Part shown: one piece after another, positions 26,400 to 36,113 of the stretch
How positions within the stretch are numbered: position 1 is the first letter of the stretch
How the letters are laid out: every line of letters begins with the position of its first letter
Source: Pseudanabaena yagii GIHE-NHR1
GTDB lineage: Bacteria; Cyanobacteriota; Cyanobacteriia; Pseudanabaenales; Pseudanabaenaceae
Length of the DNA stretch: 64,000 bases
Direction: 5' to 3'
Assembly: GCF_012863495.1 (NCBI RefSeq)
Contig: NZ_JAAVJL010000001.1
Span: 2,042,001 to 2,106,000 of the forward strand
Notes under the pieces: generated by a model
Told to the model about the DNA's origin: nothing
The model's input: only the letters and a program-made list of their open reading frames with translations
Database searches by the model: none
Made by a program: the position numbers and the translations under genes

Positions 26400-26466
26400 A
26401 CACACAGGTTTGTGGAAGTACAACCCTTCAGGATGCACTTCTACAGACCCATTTAGGCTTGCTATA
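26400..26466. mobile_element. Truncated TATAGCA-type MITE
   Basis: The segment tttgtggaagtacaaccctt ... atttaggcttgctata aligns to the second half of the 16504-16594 element. The left end is missing. It lies upstream of carbonic anhydrase, in a 356-bp gap that also holds a full MITE copy. Confidence 0.55.
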
Positions 26467-26531
26467 GAAACTAGCATAATGCTAAGAACAAAATCTCAGT
26501 CTAGAAATGCTTCTTTGCAAAACTTACCTAA

Positions 26532-26685
26532 GGCTCTTGCGGGTAAAAAATGTCCCGCCAAAGTTATCTAGCTTCGACTTCGCTCAGCTAACGTTCGACT
26601 TCGCTCAGCTAACGTTCGACTTCGCTCAGCTAACGTTGGCTGAGCGGAGTCGAAGCCACAGGTACTTTAATTAATAGCAAGTCCC
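26532..26685. mobile_element. MITE copy 2 (154 bp, three 21-bp units)
   Basis: Ends GGCTCTTGC and inverted GGGACTTGC; TAA on both sides (26529-26531, 26686-26688). Between them are three 21-bp units of type ttcgacttcgctcagctaacg. The left arm (tgtcccgccaaagttatcta) matches copies 4 and 5, not 1 and 3. Confidence 0.8.
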
Positions 26686-26725
26686 TAAATGGTGCGCTTC
26701 CACAAACCATTTAAGTCTTTGGGAT

Positions 26726-29700
26726 TTATAGCCATTTTTGAATTAAAGTCGCTAGCTGCTTGAGCTTAATCGGTTTACTGAGATAGTCACTGGCTCCTGC
26801 GGCTAAACATTTATCGCGATCGCCTGTCATCGCTAGAGCCGTCAGTGCAATAATCGGCATCGTGAAATTATGACTACGAAGCCATTGCATCGCTTCAAGC
26901 CCATCCATTGTCGGCATTTGCACATCCATCAGCACTAAATCAGGTTGTTCAGCTTGCACCATCGCGATCGCCATTTGTCCATCCTTAGCAATAATAACGC
27001 GATAGCCCTTAGCCACCAGATAGTTAAAGACGGTGACAATATTCGCTTCGTTATCTTCGGCTAGTAAAATCAATGGTGAACATGGTGGAGCAATACAAGC
27101 ATCTATATGGCTCGATACTGCGGTACTTGTTCTTACCAAAGGTTGCGAAATAGTGACATCGAGTTGATTGTAGGGAAGAGCGATCGTAAAGCAACTACCG
27201 ACACCCACCGTACTCGTCGCCTTAACGTATCCACCATGCATTTCGACAATCCGTTTGACTAGAGATAAGCCCAAACCCGTACCCTCATATTGTCGATTGA
27301 GTGAACTATCCACTTGGACAAAGGGTTGAAATAGAGTCTTCAGAGGCTCAGGTGCAATCCCAATCCCTGTATCGATCACTGCGAAATTGACCCAGTGCGT
27401 AATATTGTTTTTAGACTTATCAGGGTTCGGATTGTTAGCGATCGCCTCTTGGACAGTTATTTCTAAGGTAACTCTCCCTCCCTCTGGCGTGAATTTCACC
27501 GCATTATTGAGCAGATTAATTAATGCTTGACGAATACGACGTTCATCGATAACTAATTGCGGCAGCGACTGCGCTACTTGAATTTGTAATTGAACCTTTT
27601 TTTGAGTTGCCTGTTGTCTGACAAATACAGCACTATCTTTACTAAGCTGCTCAATATTCGTCATTGCAAGTTCTAGGGTCAATTTACCTGCTTCAATTTT
27701 GGCAAGATCAAGGATGTCATTGATTAAATCCAGTAAATGGCTACCACTACTAGCTATGACTTGCAACATCCTCTCTTGCTGGTCATTGAGCGTTCCAAAA
27801 GTCCCCTCTTGAAAGCCTTCTGTAATCCCCAGAATTGCGTTGAGAGGAGTGCGAAGTTCATGACTCATATTAGCGAGAAATTCATCTTTGAGGCGGGTAG
27901 CCCGCTCAAGCTGATCATTAGATATCGCCAGTTTCTGATTCATCTCAAGGAGCAATTGCTGGGCTTTGTGGCTTTCAGTAATATCTTCCCCTAGTCCCTC
28001 AACAGCAATTAAATTGCCATCACTATCTCTAATAGGATGTGCCGAGACCCTAAGTATGCGTTCTGTCCCATCGGCATGGGTAAATCGGAGATCCAATTGA
28101 TTGAAATCGATCGCACCTGCCATCATTTGCTGCAAAATATCAGATGTCTTTTGCAGATCCTCCAAATTCCATTGGGCAATTTCCACCCAACACTTACCAA
28201 TGGCATCTTCGCATTTAATACCCAATATTGGAGCACTCCCAGCACTAATATAGTTCAGGATGCCCTCAGCACCAGAATGGCTAAAAAAGATGAATTGATC
28301 ACCGATATCGGTCACTAGTCGTTGGAATTGATCGCGGCTTTGCTGCAATTGCTGCTCAATTTGTTTGCGGCGCGTAATATCCTGAAAAGTCCCCAATACG
28401 CCAATGATATTACCGTCCACATCTTGCAGTGGCACTTTATTGGTTTCCAGCCAGCGCACCTCCCCCGTTGGCATCGTGAGCTTTTCTTCGATAAAATATT
28501 TGGGGATGCGAGATTGCATGACTTGGCGATCATCGGCTCGAAAACCTCTGACTTGCTCCAAAGTATAGGGAAAATCAAAATCATTTTTTCCCACAATTTC
28601 TGAAGTAGATGAGAATCCCGTAGTTTGCAAGAATATTTCATTACAACCGAGATATACAGAATTGAGATCTTTCCAGAATACGGCAAGGGGAAAACTATCG
28701 AAAACCGTTTGGATAAATTGTTGAGATTCTCTGAGGGCATTTTCTGATTTCTTAAGATCGCTAATATCCACGATCACAGCGACGCAATCTTGAGCAGAGA
28801 TCATCGTAGCTCCCACTAGCACATAAACATAATGTCCATCCTTGTGATAGTAGGCTTTTTCCCAAGGATCAATTGATTCATGAGTCGATAGATGGTTGAT
28901 CGCCACAAGATCCTGCGGTATATATTCGGGGGGAGTCATCTGTTGCCAATTAATTTGCCCAGACTCCAGTTCCTCTCTGGTATAGCCAAGCATTTCTAAA
29001 AAGCGATCATTTGCCCGATTGATCCGACCAGTAAAGTCCGTAAATATCATCCCCACTACATTAAACTCAAACACGCGACGGAAGATGATTTCACTTTGTT
29101 TGAGGGCAGCTTCGGCAAGTTGGCGATCGCGTTCGATCGCTTTCTGCTCGGTAATATCTCTGGCAATGCCGACAAAGCCAATCACTTGATCATTATTATC
29201 TTTGAGAGGTTTGATCGATATGATCGAGGGAAAACGTGAACCATCTTTGCGAATACTGATCCATTCCTCTTCTCGCTCTACACCTTTTGCTGTCATCGCC
29301 CCTAGCATTTCGTCATCAGTAATCTCTACGCCCAATTCCTGAGAGATGTCCGAGGTCCGATCGCTTAATTCCTGCTGATCATGCAGAGATAAAATGTTGG
29401 CAATATCAATCAGTTCGCTCGCCTGATAACCAGACATCCTTTCTGCGCCTGCGTTAAAGGTTTTCACAATGCCATTTAAGTCAGTGGAAACAATTGCATA
29501 ATCTGTACTATTGAGAATCGCCTGTTGCAAACTGTTGACTTGCAAGAGTTCTTGGGTTTGCGCTTGCACCCTCAACTCTAGCTCTTGATTAAGTTCCTGA
29601 AGTTGCAGTTCAGTTTCCTTGAGTTGCGTGATATCCTGCACGGTTCCTTGGGATACCATTGGCATACCGTCGAGATCATAGGTGGTTTCACATTGTTCTT

Positions 29701-31546
29701 GGACATATTTAATGCGCCCATCAGACATCAGCAAGCGATGCACAATTTTATAGGGGTGGCGATCGCTTAGGTGTTGCGTATAGGCATCATTAACCATTTC
29801 CCGATCATCGGGATGAATAGCATTGACAAAGGCTTCATAGGTTGCACCAAACTGCTGTTGATCAATCTCAAAGATCTGAAAGATTTCATCTGACCAGTAC
29901 AGATGATTTGTTCGTAGATCCAGTTCCCAATTTCCTAAACTAGCAATCCTTTGGGCTTCACGGAAAAGTTTTTCAGTCCTCCTCAACTCCAATTCGGATT
30001 TTTTTTGTTCATTAATTTCATTCTGGAGTTGCTGATAGGCATTGGATTGTTGAATAGCGATCGCTAATTGCACCGAGATATTCCGCAAGAGGCTAATATC
30101 ACTGGTTTGCCATTGACGAAACTCTTGGCATTGATGTCCGATTAGCAGTCCCCATAACTGCCCCGACACCCGAATCGGAACCACCAGATTTGCCTTGACT
30201 TGATATTGCTCTAGTAACTGCACATGACAATCGGCATAGCCTGCGGTGTAAATATTATTCACAAAGATCGGTTGATCGTCACTGTACAGATTCGTCGTTT
30301 GCTCTTGAAAGCAAGAATCTTGGATATGGTTGCCGAGGGATAATGACAAGCCCTGTGCTACCGACTCCGCAATAATGATCCCACTCCAATCGGGTTGAAA
30401 TTGATACACCAATACGCGATCGCATTGCAAAAAAGCGCGTACCTCACTCACACAAATATCTAAAATCTCTTGCAGATCTAGCGACACCCGAATGCGATCG
30501 GCGATTTCGGCGACTAGTTTTTCCCGTTCTGCGGCAATCCTTAACGAAGCTGTTCTTTCCTCTACCAATCTCTCTAATTCAGCAGTACGATCTGCCAAAA
30601 TATCTGCCTTCTCTGCCTCCAATTGGAGTACTCTTGCCTCTAGCATCTGCGCCAAACTATAGGCTTCTAGCGGGTTGAAAACCTTTAAGACATTACTTTG
30701 CGTCACAATTCCCAACAGTTCCCCCTGTGCCCCCGTCACCACCAACCGCCGAATTAATTTTTGTTCCATTCGCTGCTGCACCGCCCAAAGAGAATCATCA
30801 GGCTGAACCGTAAAGACGGGGCGGCTCATTCTCGTATTTGCTAGTTGCTGTTTGAGATTAATCCCCTCAGACTGCAACTGCACCAGATCCCTCTCAGTCA
30901 AGATTCCCACAGGCTTGAGTAAGGATGTCTGCGTTGCCAAGGGTTCGACAATAACCACACAACTTACCTGATATTCCGTCATTTGCTGCGCGATTTCCCA
31001 CATCGAAGCCTCAGGACTAGCACAAATAACATGGTTGGTCATCACCTCCCCCACAAGCCGCAGTCGCAATAGCTCAAAGGGTCGAAAGACTTGTCGGAGG
31101 CTTTCATGGGTGAGCATTCCCACTAAGTGATCTTGCTCATCGACGATGGGAAGATGCCGAATGTGATGTTGCTGAAAGATTTTAATTGCTGATAATACTT
31201 CAGAGAAATCAGACTCGCGTAAGGTGATGACAGGGTGTGTCATAACATCGCTGACAGTCAACTGCTCAATGGGAAGTGACTGAGTAATTAGACGCACGAC
31301 ATCGCGTTCTGTCAATATACCGATGACCTGACTCTCTTCAACAATCAGTACACAACTGATCCCCATCCGATGAAAATCGTTGTGAGCATCATAATCAACG
31401 GAACATTGCGATCGCCCAGCTACCATTTGCGCGATCGCCTCGGTAAGTGTTGCTTGAGGGCTAACCGTGAGAGGATTACGAACAATTGCTAGCTTTAGTT
31501 CAGAAAGTTGAAGCTTAGATGAGTTCAACAAGTTAACCCCCAACAA
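26726..31546 (-). CDS. Hybrid histidine kinase (CBS-GAF-PAS-HisKA-HATPase-REC)
   Basis: A 1606-aa soluble sensor kinase. Order: four CBS motifs in two pairs (about residues 20-290), coiled coil (295-335), GAF (about 345-500; ICVSEVRAFLQCDRVLVYQF), five PAS/PAC units (about 535-1185, repeatedly with IVGK or DITQ motifs), HisKA with the phosphoacceptor in MSHELRTPLNAI (about 1220), HATPase (NNAVKFTPEGG, DTGIGIAP, GTGLGLSL) and a C-terminal receiver (LLAEDNEANI ... LMDVQMPTMDG, ending KPIKLKQLA). No transmembrane helix appears, so the ligands are probably cytoplasmic; CBS pairs typically bind adenosyl nucleotides and the GAF may bind a bilin. The stated start is TTG at 31546; GGGGG lies about 8 bp before a later TTG at 31531, so the exact start is open. 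Confidence 0.9.
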   Translation of the reverse strand: MLGVNLLNSSKLQLSELKLAIVRNPLTVSPQATLTEAIAQMVAGRSQCSVDYDAHNDFHRMGISCVLIVEESQVIGILTERDVVRLITQSLPIEQLTVSDVMTHPVITLRESDFSEVLSAIKIFQQHHIRHLPIVDEQDHLVGMLTHESLRQVFRPFELLRLRLVGEVMTNHVICASPEASMWEIAQQMTEYQVSCVVIVEPLATQTSLLKPVGILTERDLVQLQSEGINLKQQLANTRMSRPVFTVQPDDSLWAVQQRMEQKLIRRLVVTGAQGELLGIVTQSNVLKVFNPLEAYSLAQMLEARVLQLEAEKADILADRTAELERLVEERTASLRIAAEREKLVAEIADRIRVSLDLQEILDICVSEVRAFLQCDRVLVYQFQPDWSGIIIAESVAQGLSLSLGNHIQDSCFQEQTTNLYSDDQPIFVNNIYTAGYADCHVQLLEQYQVKANLVVPIRVSGQLWGLLIGHQCQEFRQWQTSDISLLRNISVQLAIAIQQSNAYQQLQNEINEQKKSELELRRTEKLFREAQRIASLGNWELDLRTNHLYWSDEIFQIFEIDQQQFGATYEAFVNAIHPDDREMVNDAYTQHLSDRHPYKIVHRLLMSDGRIKYVQEQCETTYDLDGMPMVSQGTVQDITQLKETELQLQELNQELELRVQAQTQELLQVNSLQQAILNSTDYAIVSTDLNGIVKTFNAGAERMSGYQASELIDIANILSLHDQQELSDRTSDISQELGVEITDDEMLGAMTAKGVEREEEWISIRKDGSRFPSIISIKPLKDNNDQVIGFVGIARDITEQKAIERDRQLAEAALKQSEIIFRRVFEFNVVGMIFTDFTGRINRANDRFLEMLGYTREELESGQINWQQMTPPEYIPQDLVAINHLSTHESIDPWEKAYYHKDGHYVYVLVGATMISAQDCVAVIVDISDLKKSENALRESQQFIQTVFDSFPLAVFWKDLNSVYLGCNEIFLQTTGFSSTSEIVGKNDFDFPYTLEQVRGFRADDRQVMQSRIPKYFIEEKLTMPTGEVRWLETNKVPLQDVDGNIIGVLGTFQDITRRKQIEQQLQQSRDQFQRLVTDIGDQFIFFSHSGAEGILNYISAGSAPILGIKCEDAIGKCWVEIAQWNLEDLQKTSDILQQMMAGAIDFNQLDLRFTHADGTERILRVSAHPIRDSDGNLIAVEGLGEDITESHKAQQLLLEMNQKLAISNDQLERATRLKDEFLANMSHELRTPLNAILGITEGFQEGTFGTLNDQQERMLQVIASSGSHLLDLINDILDLAKIEAGKLTLELAMTNIEQLSKDSAVFVRQQATQKKVQLQIQVAQSLPQLVIDERRIRQALINLLNNAVKFTPEGGRVTLEITVQEAIANNPNPDKSKNNITHWVNFAVIDTGIGIAPEPLKTLFQPFVQVDSSLNRQYEGTGLGLSLVKRIVEMHGGYVKATSTVGVGSCFTIALPYNQLDVTISQPLVRTSTAVSSHIDACIAPPCSPLILLAEDNEANIVTVFNYLVAKGYRVIIAKDGQMAIAMVQAEQPDLVLMDVQMPTMDGLEAMQWLRSHNFTMPIIALTALAMTGDRDKCLAAGASDYLSKPIKLKQLATLIQKWL

Positions 31547-31683
31547 ATATGAAATAAATTAAATAAATATATAAAATTAGTATTTAAAAATATTTTTAAC
31601 AATCTCAAAAAAAACAACTATTATTATGTGTTGCCATATAATTCTAAAACAATAATTCTAAAATAAGCACAATCCTATGATTA

Positions 31684-31795
31684 GGGATTTGACGAGAAAA
31701 AAGGTGCCACCGAGTTTGTATGGCTTCGACTTTGCTCAGCCAAAGTTGGCTGAGCAAAGTCGAAGCCGTAGGTACTTTAATTAATCGCAAGTCCC
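31684..31795. mobile_element. MITE copy 3 (112 bp)
   Basis: Ends GGGATTTGA and inverted GGGACTTGC with TTA on each side (31681-31683, 31796-31798). It is the reverse-oriented sister of copy 1, with the same ccaccgagtttgta arm. It sits in the 501-bp gap upstream of the hybrid kinase start, which otherwise shows no gene. Confidence 0.8.
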
Positions 31796-32004
31796 TTAAC
31801 AGTGTATTTATTTCTTAACCCTACCCTACCTTAATAGAGCCTAGAGCATTTGTGGCAATTAAGTCATCTCAAAAAATATGTAAATGAACAGATCTACAAT
31901 TTTTTTAAGCAAGCAAAAGTGATTTCCTAGTTTACAAAAAATTAGGGGGTTTTCACCTGTATTTTTTAATTTTGATGATGTCCAGACAATTAAATTAAAG
32001 AAGG

Positions 32005-32045
32005 AGATTGTTTGTACCAAGGCTTCGACTTTCTCCAAACAATCT
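32005..32045 (-). terminator. Hairpin after sensor kinase gene
   Basis: Arms agattgtttg and caaacaatct with a 21-base loop; the sensor kinase gene ends at 32048, so this is a plausible terminator. Confidence 0.5.
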
Positions 32046-32047
32046 GC

Positions 32048-33328
32048 CTATGATTTAGTAATAGGTAAACGTACTTTAAAGCAACTACCCACTGCTAATT
32101 GACTAGTAACAGAAATTTTACCACAATGACTTTCAGCGATCGATTGAGCGATCGCTAGTCCTAAACCACTGCCTCCCGTCCATTGCGATCGCGAAGTATC
32201 CGCCCGCCAAAACCGATCAAAAATATGTTCTATCTGTTCAGGGGCAATTCCTATGCCTGTATCTTTGATACTGACAGCAATCCACTGACCTGATGTATTT
32301 ACCGAAATCGTAATTTGACCACTCGCAGGCGTATAGTGCATCGCATTCTCCATCAAGTTCGTGAACAATCGCAGGATTTGCTCAGAGTTCCCTTTGATCA
32401 TTTGCGAACTACTGGGGTGATAAATGAGCGTTAAGTCTTTCGCTACAGCTTGAGGCTGCAATTGATTAACCAAATGCTGAAGAAGTTCTGTTAAATTGAT
32501 GTTTTCCCATGTAACTTTTAATTTTTTATCCATTCTTGCCAACATCAGTAAATCCTCAGTCAGCCTCGTCATCCGTTCCGCCGATTGCGCGATCGCTCTA
32601 AATTCATCGGCATCGCTGGGGCGCATTCCTTCAGGATAGCGCATCGCCACTTGAGAGCTTGCCTTAATCGCCATCAGGGGACTCCGCAATTCATGGGACG
32701 CATCGGCAGTAAATTGCTGTAAGCGATCGAAGCTTTGTTCAATCGGTTGCATCGCTTGGCGCGTGAGAAAGATGCCCCCAAAACTGACTAATATCAAAGA
32801 AATTGCAGCTCCCCCGATTAATCCTAAATCTAATTGCCTAAAGGTTTCATTTAATTCCTCTAGCGACTGACTCACGCGCAAATAGCCCACTAAACTACGA
32901 TTATAGGTATCAACAATGGGAATATTGACGCTAATTAAAGCAGGTTTGCTTGGTTGAATTTGAATTGATTCGCGAATCGCTGCAGGTAAAGACAGAGTGC
33001 GATTGCCCTGTATATAAACCGTGTTCCCTTGGATATCAATCCATTGCAAAGACTGTCGCCGCACATCCAAACCCTGCACCGAGAGATTATCTGCAACCTG
33101 AATCCTGCCATTCTTAAATCCCGAACTGGCAGCTACCGTCTGTCCGAGCGTTGTGAGCTTATCCACAACTTGATTGGTCATCGTATGTACAAAGACGGTA
33201 CGAACAGCGATCGCAAAGATGCTCAGAATGGAGGCAAAAATCCCCAAGTAAGCCAACAGCAATCTTAATCGCGTTTTTTGAAACATCTCAATATGATTTG
33301 TAATTAAAGTTTTCCACAATAGTTTCAA
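32048..33328 (-). CDS. Membrane sensor histidine kinase of two-component system
   Basis: A 426-aa kinase with two transmembrane segments (YLGIFASILSIFAIAV, about residues 27-42; LIGGAAISLILVSFGGIFLT, about 169-188) and a periplasmic domain of about 120 residues. The HisKA phosphoacceptor is in DASHELRSPLMAIK, then NLMENAMHYTP, DTGIGIAPEQ and GGSGLGLAIAQ of the ATPase domain. It follows the OmpR-type regulator by 15 bp, so the two make one unit. Resemblance to the cyanobacterial RppB/NrsS kind is possible but not tested. The start is uncertain: TTG at 33328, or ATG at 33286 without a good ribosome-binding site. Confidence 0.9.
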   Translation of the reverse strand: MKLLWKTLITNHIEMFQKTRLRLLLAYLGIFASILSIFAIAVRTVFVHTMTNQVVDKLTTLGQTVAASSGFKNGRIQVADNLSVQGLDVRRQSLQWIDIQGNTVYIQGNRTLSLPAAIRESIQIQPSKPALISVNIPIVDTYNRSLVGYLRVSQSLEELNETFRQLDLGLIGGAAISLILVSFGGIFLTRQAMQPIEQSFDRLQQFTADASHELRSPLMAIKASSQVAMRYPEGMRPSDADEFRAIAQSAERMTRLTEDLLMLARMDKKLKVTWENINLTELLQHLVNQLQPQAVAKDLTLIYHPSSSQMIKGNSEQILRLFTNLMENAMHYTPASGQITISVNTSGQWIAVSIKDTGIGIAPEQIEHIFDRFWRADTSRSQWTGGSGLGLAIAQSIAESHCGKISVTSQLAVGSCFKVRLPITKS

Positions 33329-33341
33329 CAGTTGTGGAAAA
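33310..33341. promoter_or_regulatory. Inverted pair of DnaA boxes between regulator and kinase
   Basis: TTTTCCACA (33310-33318) and TGTGGAAAA (33333-33341) face each other; the arms agttttccacaa and ttgtggaaaact are perfect complements over 12 bp. The pair lies at the start of the kinase gene about 2.8 kb from the main DnaA-box cluster. Binding is not shown. Confidence 0.5.
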
Positions 33342-33343
33342 CT

Positions 33344-34030
33344 CTAGGATTTAGACAATTTGGAATTGAAACTATAGCCTACACCATAAACTGTTTGAAT
33401 TAAATCTTCAGAACCTCCTACAGCTTTAAGTTTGCGGCGAATATTCGTAATATGAGTTCTCACAGTTTCTTCACCAGAGAGTTTATCCAGATCCCAGAGT
33501 TTATCTAGTAAATTAGCTTTCGTAAATACTTGAGTAGGATTACGTAAAAAACATTCTAAAATAACATATTCCTTGGGGGTTAAGGCTAATGGCTGACCAT
33601 CATAGGTGATCGTATGTGACTGCAAATTCAATTCCAATAAGCCTTGCACAATCACCGTTTGCTGCATTTCCACAACTCGACGCGATAAAGCCCTGATTCG
33701 CGCCGCCAACTCCTCCAAATCAAAGGGTTTTACCAGATAGTCATCTGCGCCTGTATCTAAACCCAAAACTTTATCCGCGATCGTATCCTTAGCTGTGAGC
33801 ATCAAAATATGAGTCTTACATCCCGCTTCCCGCAAGCGCTTACATAGAGAAATTCCATCTAAACGCGGTAGCATTAAATCCAAAAGAATCAGATCATATT
33901 CCACAGCTTGAGCACATTCCCAGCCACTGATGCCATCGCTTGCTACATCGACAATATGCCCTTGATGCCTGATGTCCTTAGCAACAGGCTTGGCGATATA
34001 TTCATCATCTTCCACTAAAAGAATTCGCAT
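33344..34030 (-). CDS. OmpR-family response regulator
   Basis: A 228-aa regulator with receiver (MRILLVEDDEYIAKPVAKDI, D-D pair and phosphoacceptor LLDLMLP, KPF lysine) and a winged-helix DNA-binding domain (about 130-225; ALTPKEYVILECFLRNP, TVRTHITNIRRKLKAVGG). The ATG at 34030 has a TATAAT 7 bp upstream (34038-34043), so the message may have no leader if that is the -10. An inverted repeat at 34045-34083 lies just beyond and could be an operator for autoregulation. Paired with the kinase gene downstream. Confidence 0.92.
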   Translation of the reverse strand: MRILLVEDDEYIAKPVAKDIRHQGHIVDVASDGISGWECAQAVEYDLILLDLMLPRLDGISLCKRLREAGCKTHILMLTAKDTIADKVLGLDTGADDYLVKPFDLEELAARIRALSRRVVEMQQTVIVQGLLELNLQSHTITYDGQPLALTPKEYVILECFLRNPTQVFTKANLLDKLWDLDKLSGEETVRTHITNIRRKLKAVGGSEDLIQTVYGVGYSFNSKLSKS

Positions 34031-34044
34031 AATGCTTATTATAT

Positions 34045-34083
34045 AAACTTGCTAAGACTTGCGTCGCCAGCCTTAGCAAGTTT
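34045..34083. promoter_or_regulatory. 12-bp inverted repeat by the response regulator promoter
   Basis: Perfect arms aaacttgctaag and cttagcaagttt, 15-base loop, touching the putative TATAAT element of the regulator gene. Either an operator or a hairpin of unknown effect. Confidence 0.4.
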
Positions 34084-34136
34084 ATTACAGCCTGTTGAAG
34101 TTTGAAGTATAGTTGTTTTAAATAATTTGCAGAGGG

Positions 34137-34192
34137 GCTTCGACTCCGCTCAGCCATCGGTGTAAGCTAGCTGAGCGAAGTCGAAGCTGTAG
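34137..34192. repeat. Decayed MITE core
   Basis: gcttcgactccgctcagcc and its inverted partner gctgagcgaagtcgaagc flank a short spacer. It resembles the palindromic core of the MITE family but both terminal repeats are missing. Confidence 0.5.
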
Positions 34193-34217
34193 TTCTTATT
34201 TGAATTATCTATAGTAC

Positions 34218-34266
34218 AGAGAAATTTTTGAAAGCTCGGCTTCGCCGAGCTTTCAAAAATTTCTCT
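34218..34266. repeat. 23-bp hairpin near htrA end
   Basis: Perfect arms agagaaatttttgaaagctc plus ggc around TTC; the gene for HtrA ends 33 bp further right, so it can act as its terminator. Its right flank ttctctgggtttca recurs near 8277-8295. Confidence 0.65.
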
Positions 34267-34298
34267 GGGTTTCAATTCAGCGCTTTGCGCTGTAAGTT

Positions 34299-35474
34299 TT
34301 ATCCTGCGCGATTAGGTAAAGTTCCAACTTGGACAGTTACTTTGATCGGCTGCCCACTGCGATTAACTTCTAGTTGCAGATTACTACCTACGGAACTATC
34401 TTGAACAACCTGCTGCAAATTTTCTGGTTTTGTTACTTCCGTATTATTGAGTTTCGTCACCACATCACCAGCCTTTAGTCCCGCATTCGCCGCAGGTGAA
34501 TTATTCTGCACCGCCACAATCAAAACTCCGCGATCGCTATTCACCTTTAATCTCGCAGGCAATTTCTGTTTCACATCAGGAGTCAGCCCGACCATCTGTA
34601 CTCCCAAATAGGGATGATCAACTTTGCCTTGGCTAATTAGCTGCTGAGCGATGCTCTTAGCTTTGTTAATGGGAATTGCAAAACCTAATCCCTGCGTACC
34701 TTTGATGATGGCAGTATTCATACCGATGACTTCCCCGCGCTGATTGAGCAAAGGCCCCCCTGAGTTTCCTGGGTTAATCGCCGCATCAGTTTGGATAAAG
34801 CGCACCTGTTGATCGGGAATACCGACCTGAGAGCTAGAACGTCCCGTCGCGCTGACAATTCCCACTGTGACTGTGTTATCTAGTCCCAGTGGATTACCGA
34901 TCGCGATCGCCCATTCGCCTGCCTGCAAGCGATCGGAATCGCCCAAACTCACAACAGGCAGATCGGGAGCATCTATTTTCACCACTGCCACATCAGTCAC
35001 TTTATCAGCCCCTAAAACCTTGCCATTAAAGGATCTACCATCCTTGAGCGTCACAGTTACTTTATCCGCACCACTCACCACATGGGCATTGGTGAGAATT
35101 TCGCCATTCGCATTAAAAATAAATCCCGAACCCGTTCCTTGAACTACTTCTTTTCTTTGATTATCTGGATCAGCAAATTGATTGGAGAAAGGATCGTTAA
35201 AGATATCAGGAATCTCGCGAACTACGGTGCGCGAAGAATCAATTCGCACCACTGCACCACCATCTTTTTTCACGGTTTCCGTAATAAAATTGGCATCACT
35301 AGCGATCACTAATTTTCCTGATGACATATTTTCAGCGACAACAGGTGAAACTCCTTGAGCAATGGCTTTATTTTGAGTTAATAGCTGTTTTCCACCGATC
35401 GCCACCGAGGCTCCCATCAGAAAAATGGCGCTATAGAGAACGGGCTTTTGTAATTTACGATATTGAATCTTCAT
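34299..35474 (-). CDS. HtrA/Deg-family serine protease
   Basis: A 391-aa exported serine protease. The N-terminal hydrophobic stretch YSAIFLMGASVAIGGKQLLT is a signal or anchor. The catalytic triad is visible as His in TNAHVVSG, Asp in TDVAVVKID and Ser in GNSGGPLLN. One C-terminal PDZ domain follows (about 295-390; AGLKAGDVVTKLNN). It belongs with the cyanobacterial HhoA/HhoB/HtrA group for quality control of envelope or thylakoid lumen proteins. The ATG at 35474 with AGGAGTT 8 bp upstream is preferred over a start 30 bases earlier. It reads away from the probable origin. Confidence 0.93.
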   Translation of the reverse strand: MKIQYRKLQKPVLYSAIFLMGASVAIGGKQLLTQNKAIAQGVSPVVAENMSSGKLVIASDANFITETVKKDGGAVVRIDSSRTVVREIPDIFNDPFSNQFADPDNQRKEVVQGTGSGFIFNANGEILTNAHVVSGADKVTVTLKDGRSFNGKVLGADKVTDVAVVKIDAPDLPVVSLGDSDRLQAGEWAIAIGNPLGLDNTVTVGIVSATGRSSSQVGIPDQQVRFIQTDAAINPGNSGGPLLNQRGEVIGMNTAIIKGTQGLGFAIPINKAKSIAQQLISQGKVDHPYLGVQMVGLTPDVKQKLPARLKVNSDRGVLIVAVQNNSPAANAGLKAGDVVTKLNNTEVTKPENLQQVVQDSSVGSNLQLEVNRSGQPIKVTVQVGTLPNRAG

Positions 35475-35780
35475 AGGTAACTCCTGAATTTTTTGATACA
35501 TCAAACCTAAAGCAGGATTATCAAGAACTTAAAAAGATCAATGCCGCATTAACTGAAATTTTAACGACAATATTTTCACAACCATATTGTTGGAGATGAG
35601 TCTTAAATGAGACAAGAACTCAAAAAATTCACAGAATTCACACATCTAACTCGCCCAAAATTTCCCAACTTTTGCGTATATTTTTCAGATCAAGCTAAGC
35701 GATCGCAAAAATATCTGCTTACTAATTTGAGAGTCTTGATTATTGCAAAGATAAAGATTAAAAGATGGAGATCAACATTA

Positions 35781-35934
35781 GGCTCTTGCGGATAAAAAAT
35801 GTCCCACCAAAGTTATCTAGCTTCGACTCCGCTCAGCTAACATTCGACCTCGCTCAGCTAACATTCGACCTCGCTCAGCTAACTTTGGCTGAGCGAAGTC
35901 GAAGCCACAGGTACTTTAATTAATAGCAAGTCCC
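35781..35934. mobile_element. MITE copy 4 (154 bp, three 21-bp units)
   Basis: Ends GGCTCTTGC and inverted GGGACTTGC; TTA on each side (35778-35780, 35935-35937). It has the same length and arrangement as copy 2, with diverged units (ttcgacctcgctcagctaaca). It sits between htrA and the DnaA-box cluster. Confidence 0.8.
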
Positions 35935-36113
35935 TTATCATCGATTTCTGAATTTAAACTAAAGTCAAAATTATCTCCATTTGCATTTTGCCCCACCATT
36001 GTTTAGTGATATTTTAAGGAATAGATGGAAGCGATCGCCCAAACTTTTGATAACTTTTTTGATTATTTTTTGACGATTTATCCCCAGCATATTCCACCTA
36101 TAGTGTTTTTGCC

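Noticed and set aside
26370-26477. Upstream extension of carbonic anhydrase
   Set aside because: The extra 36 residues come from a truncated repeat element; the ATG at 26369 gives the usual start.
35607-35795. 62-aa frame right of htrA
   Set aside because: It has no ribosome-binding site or family features and runs into a MITE; treated as chance.
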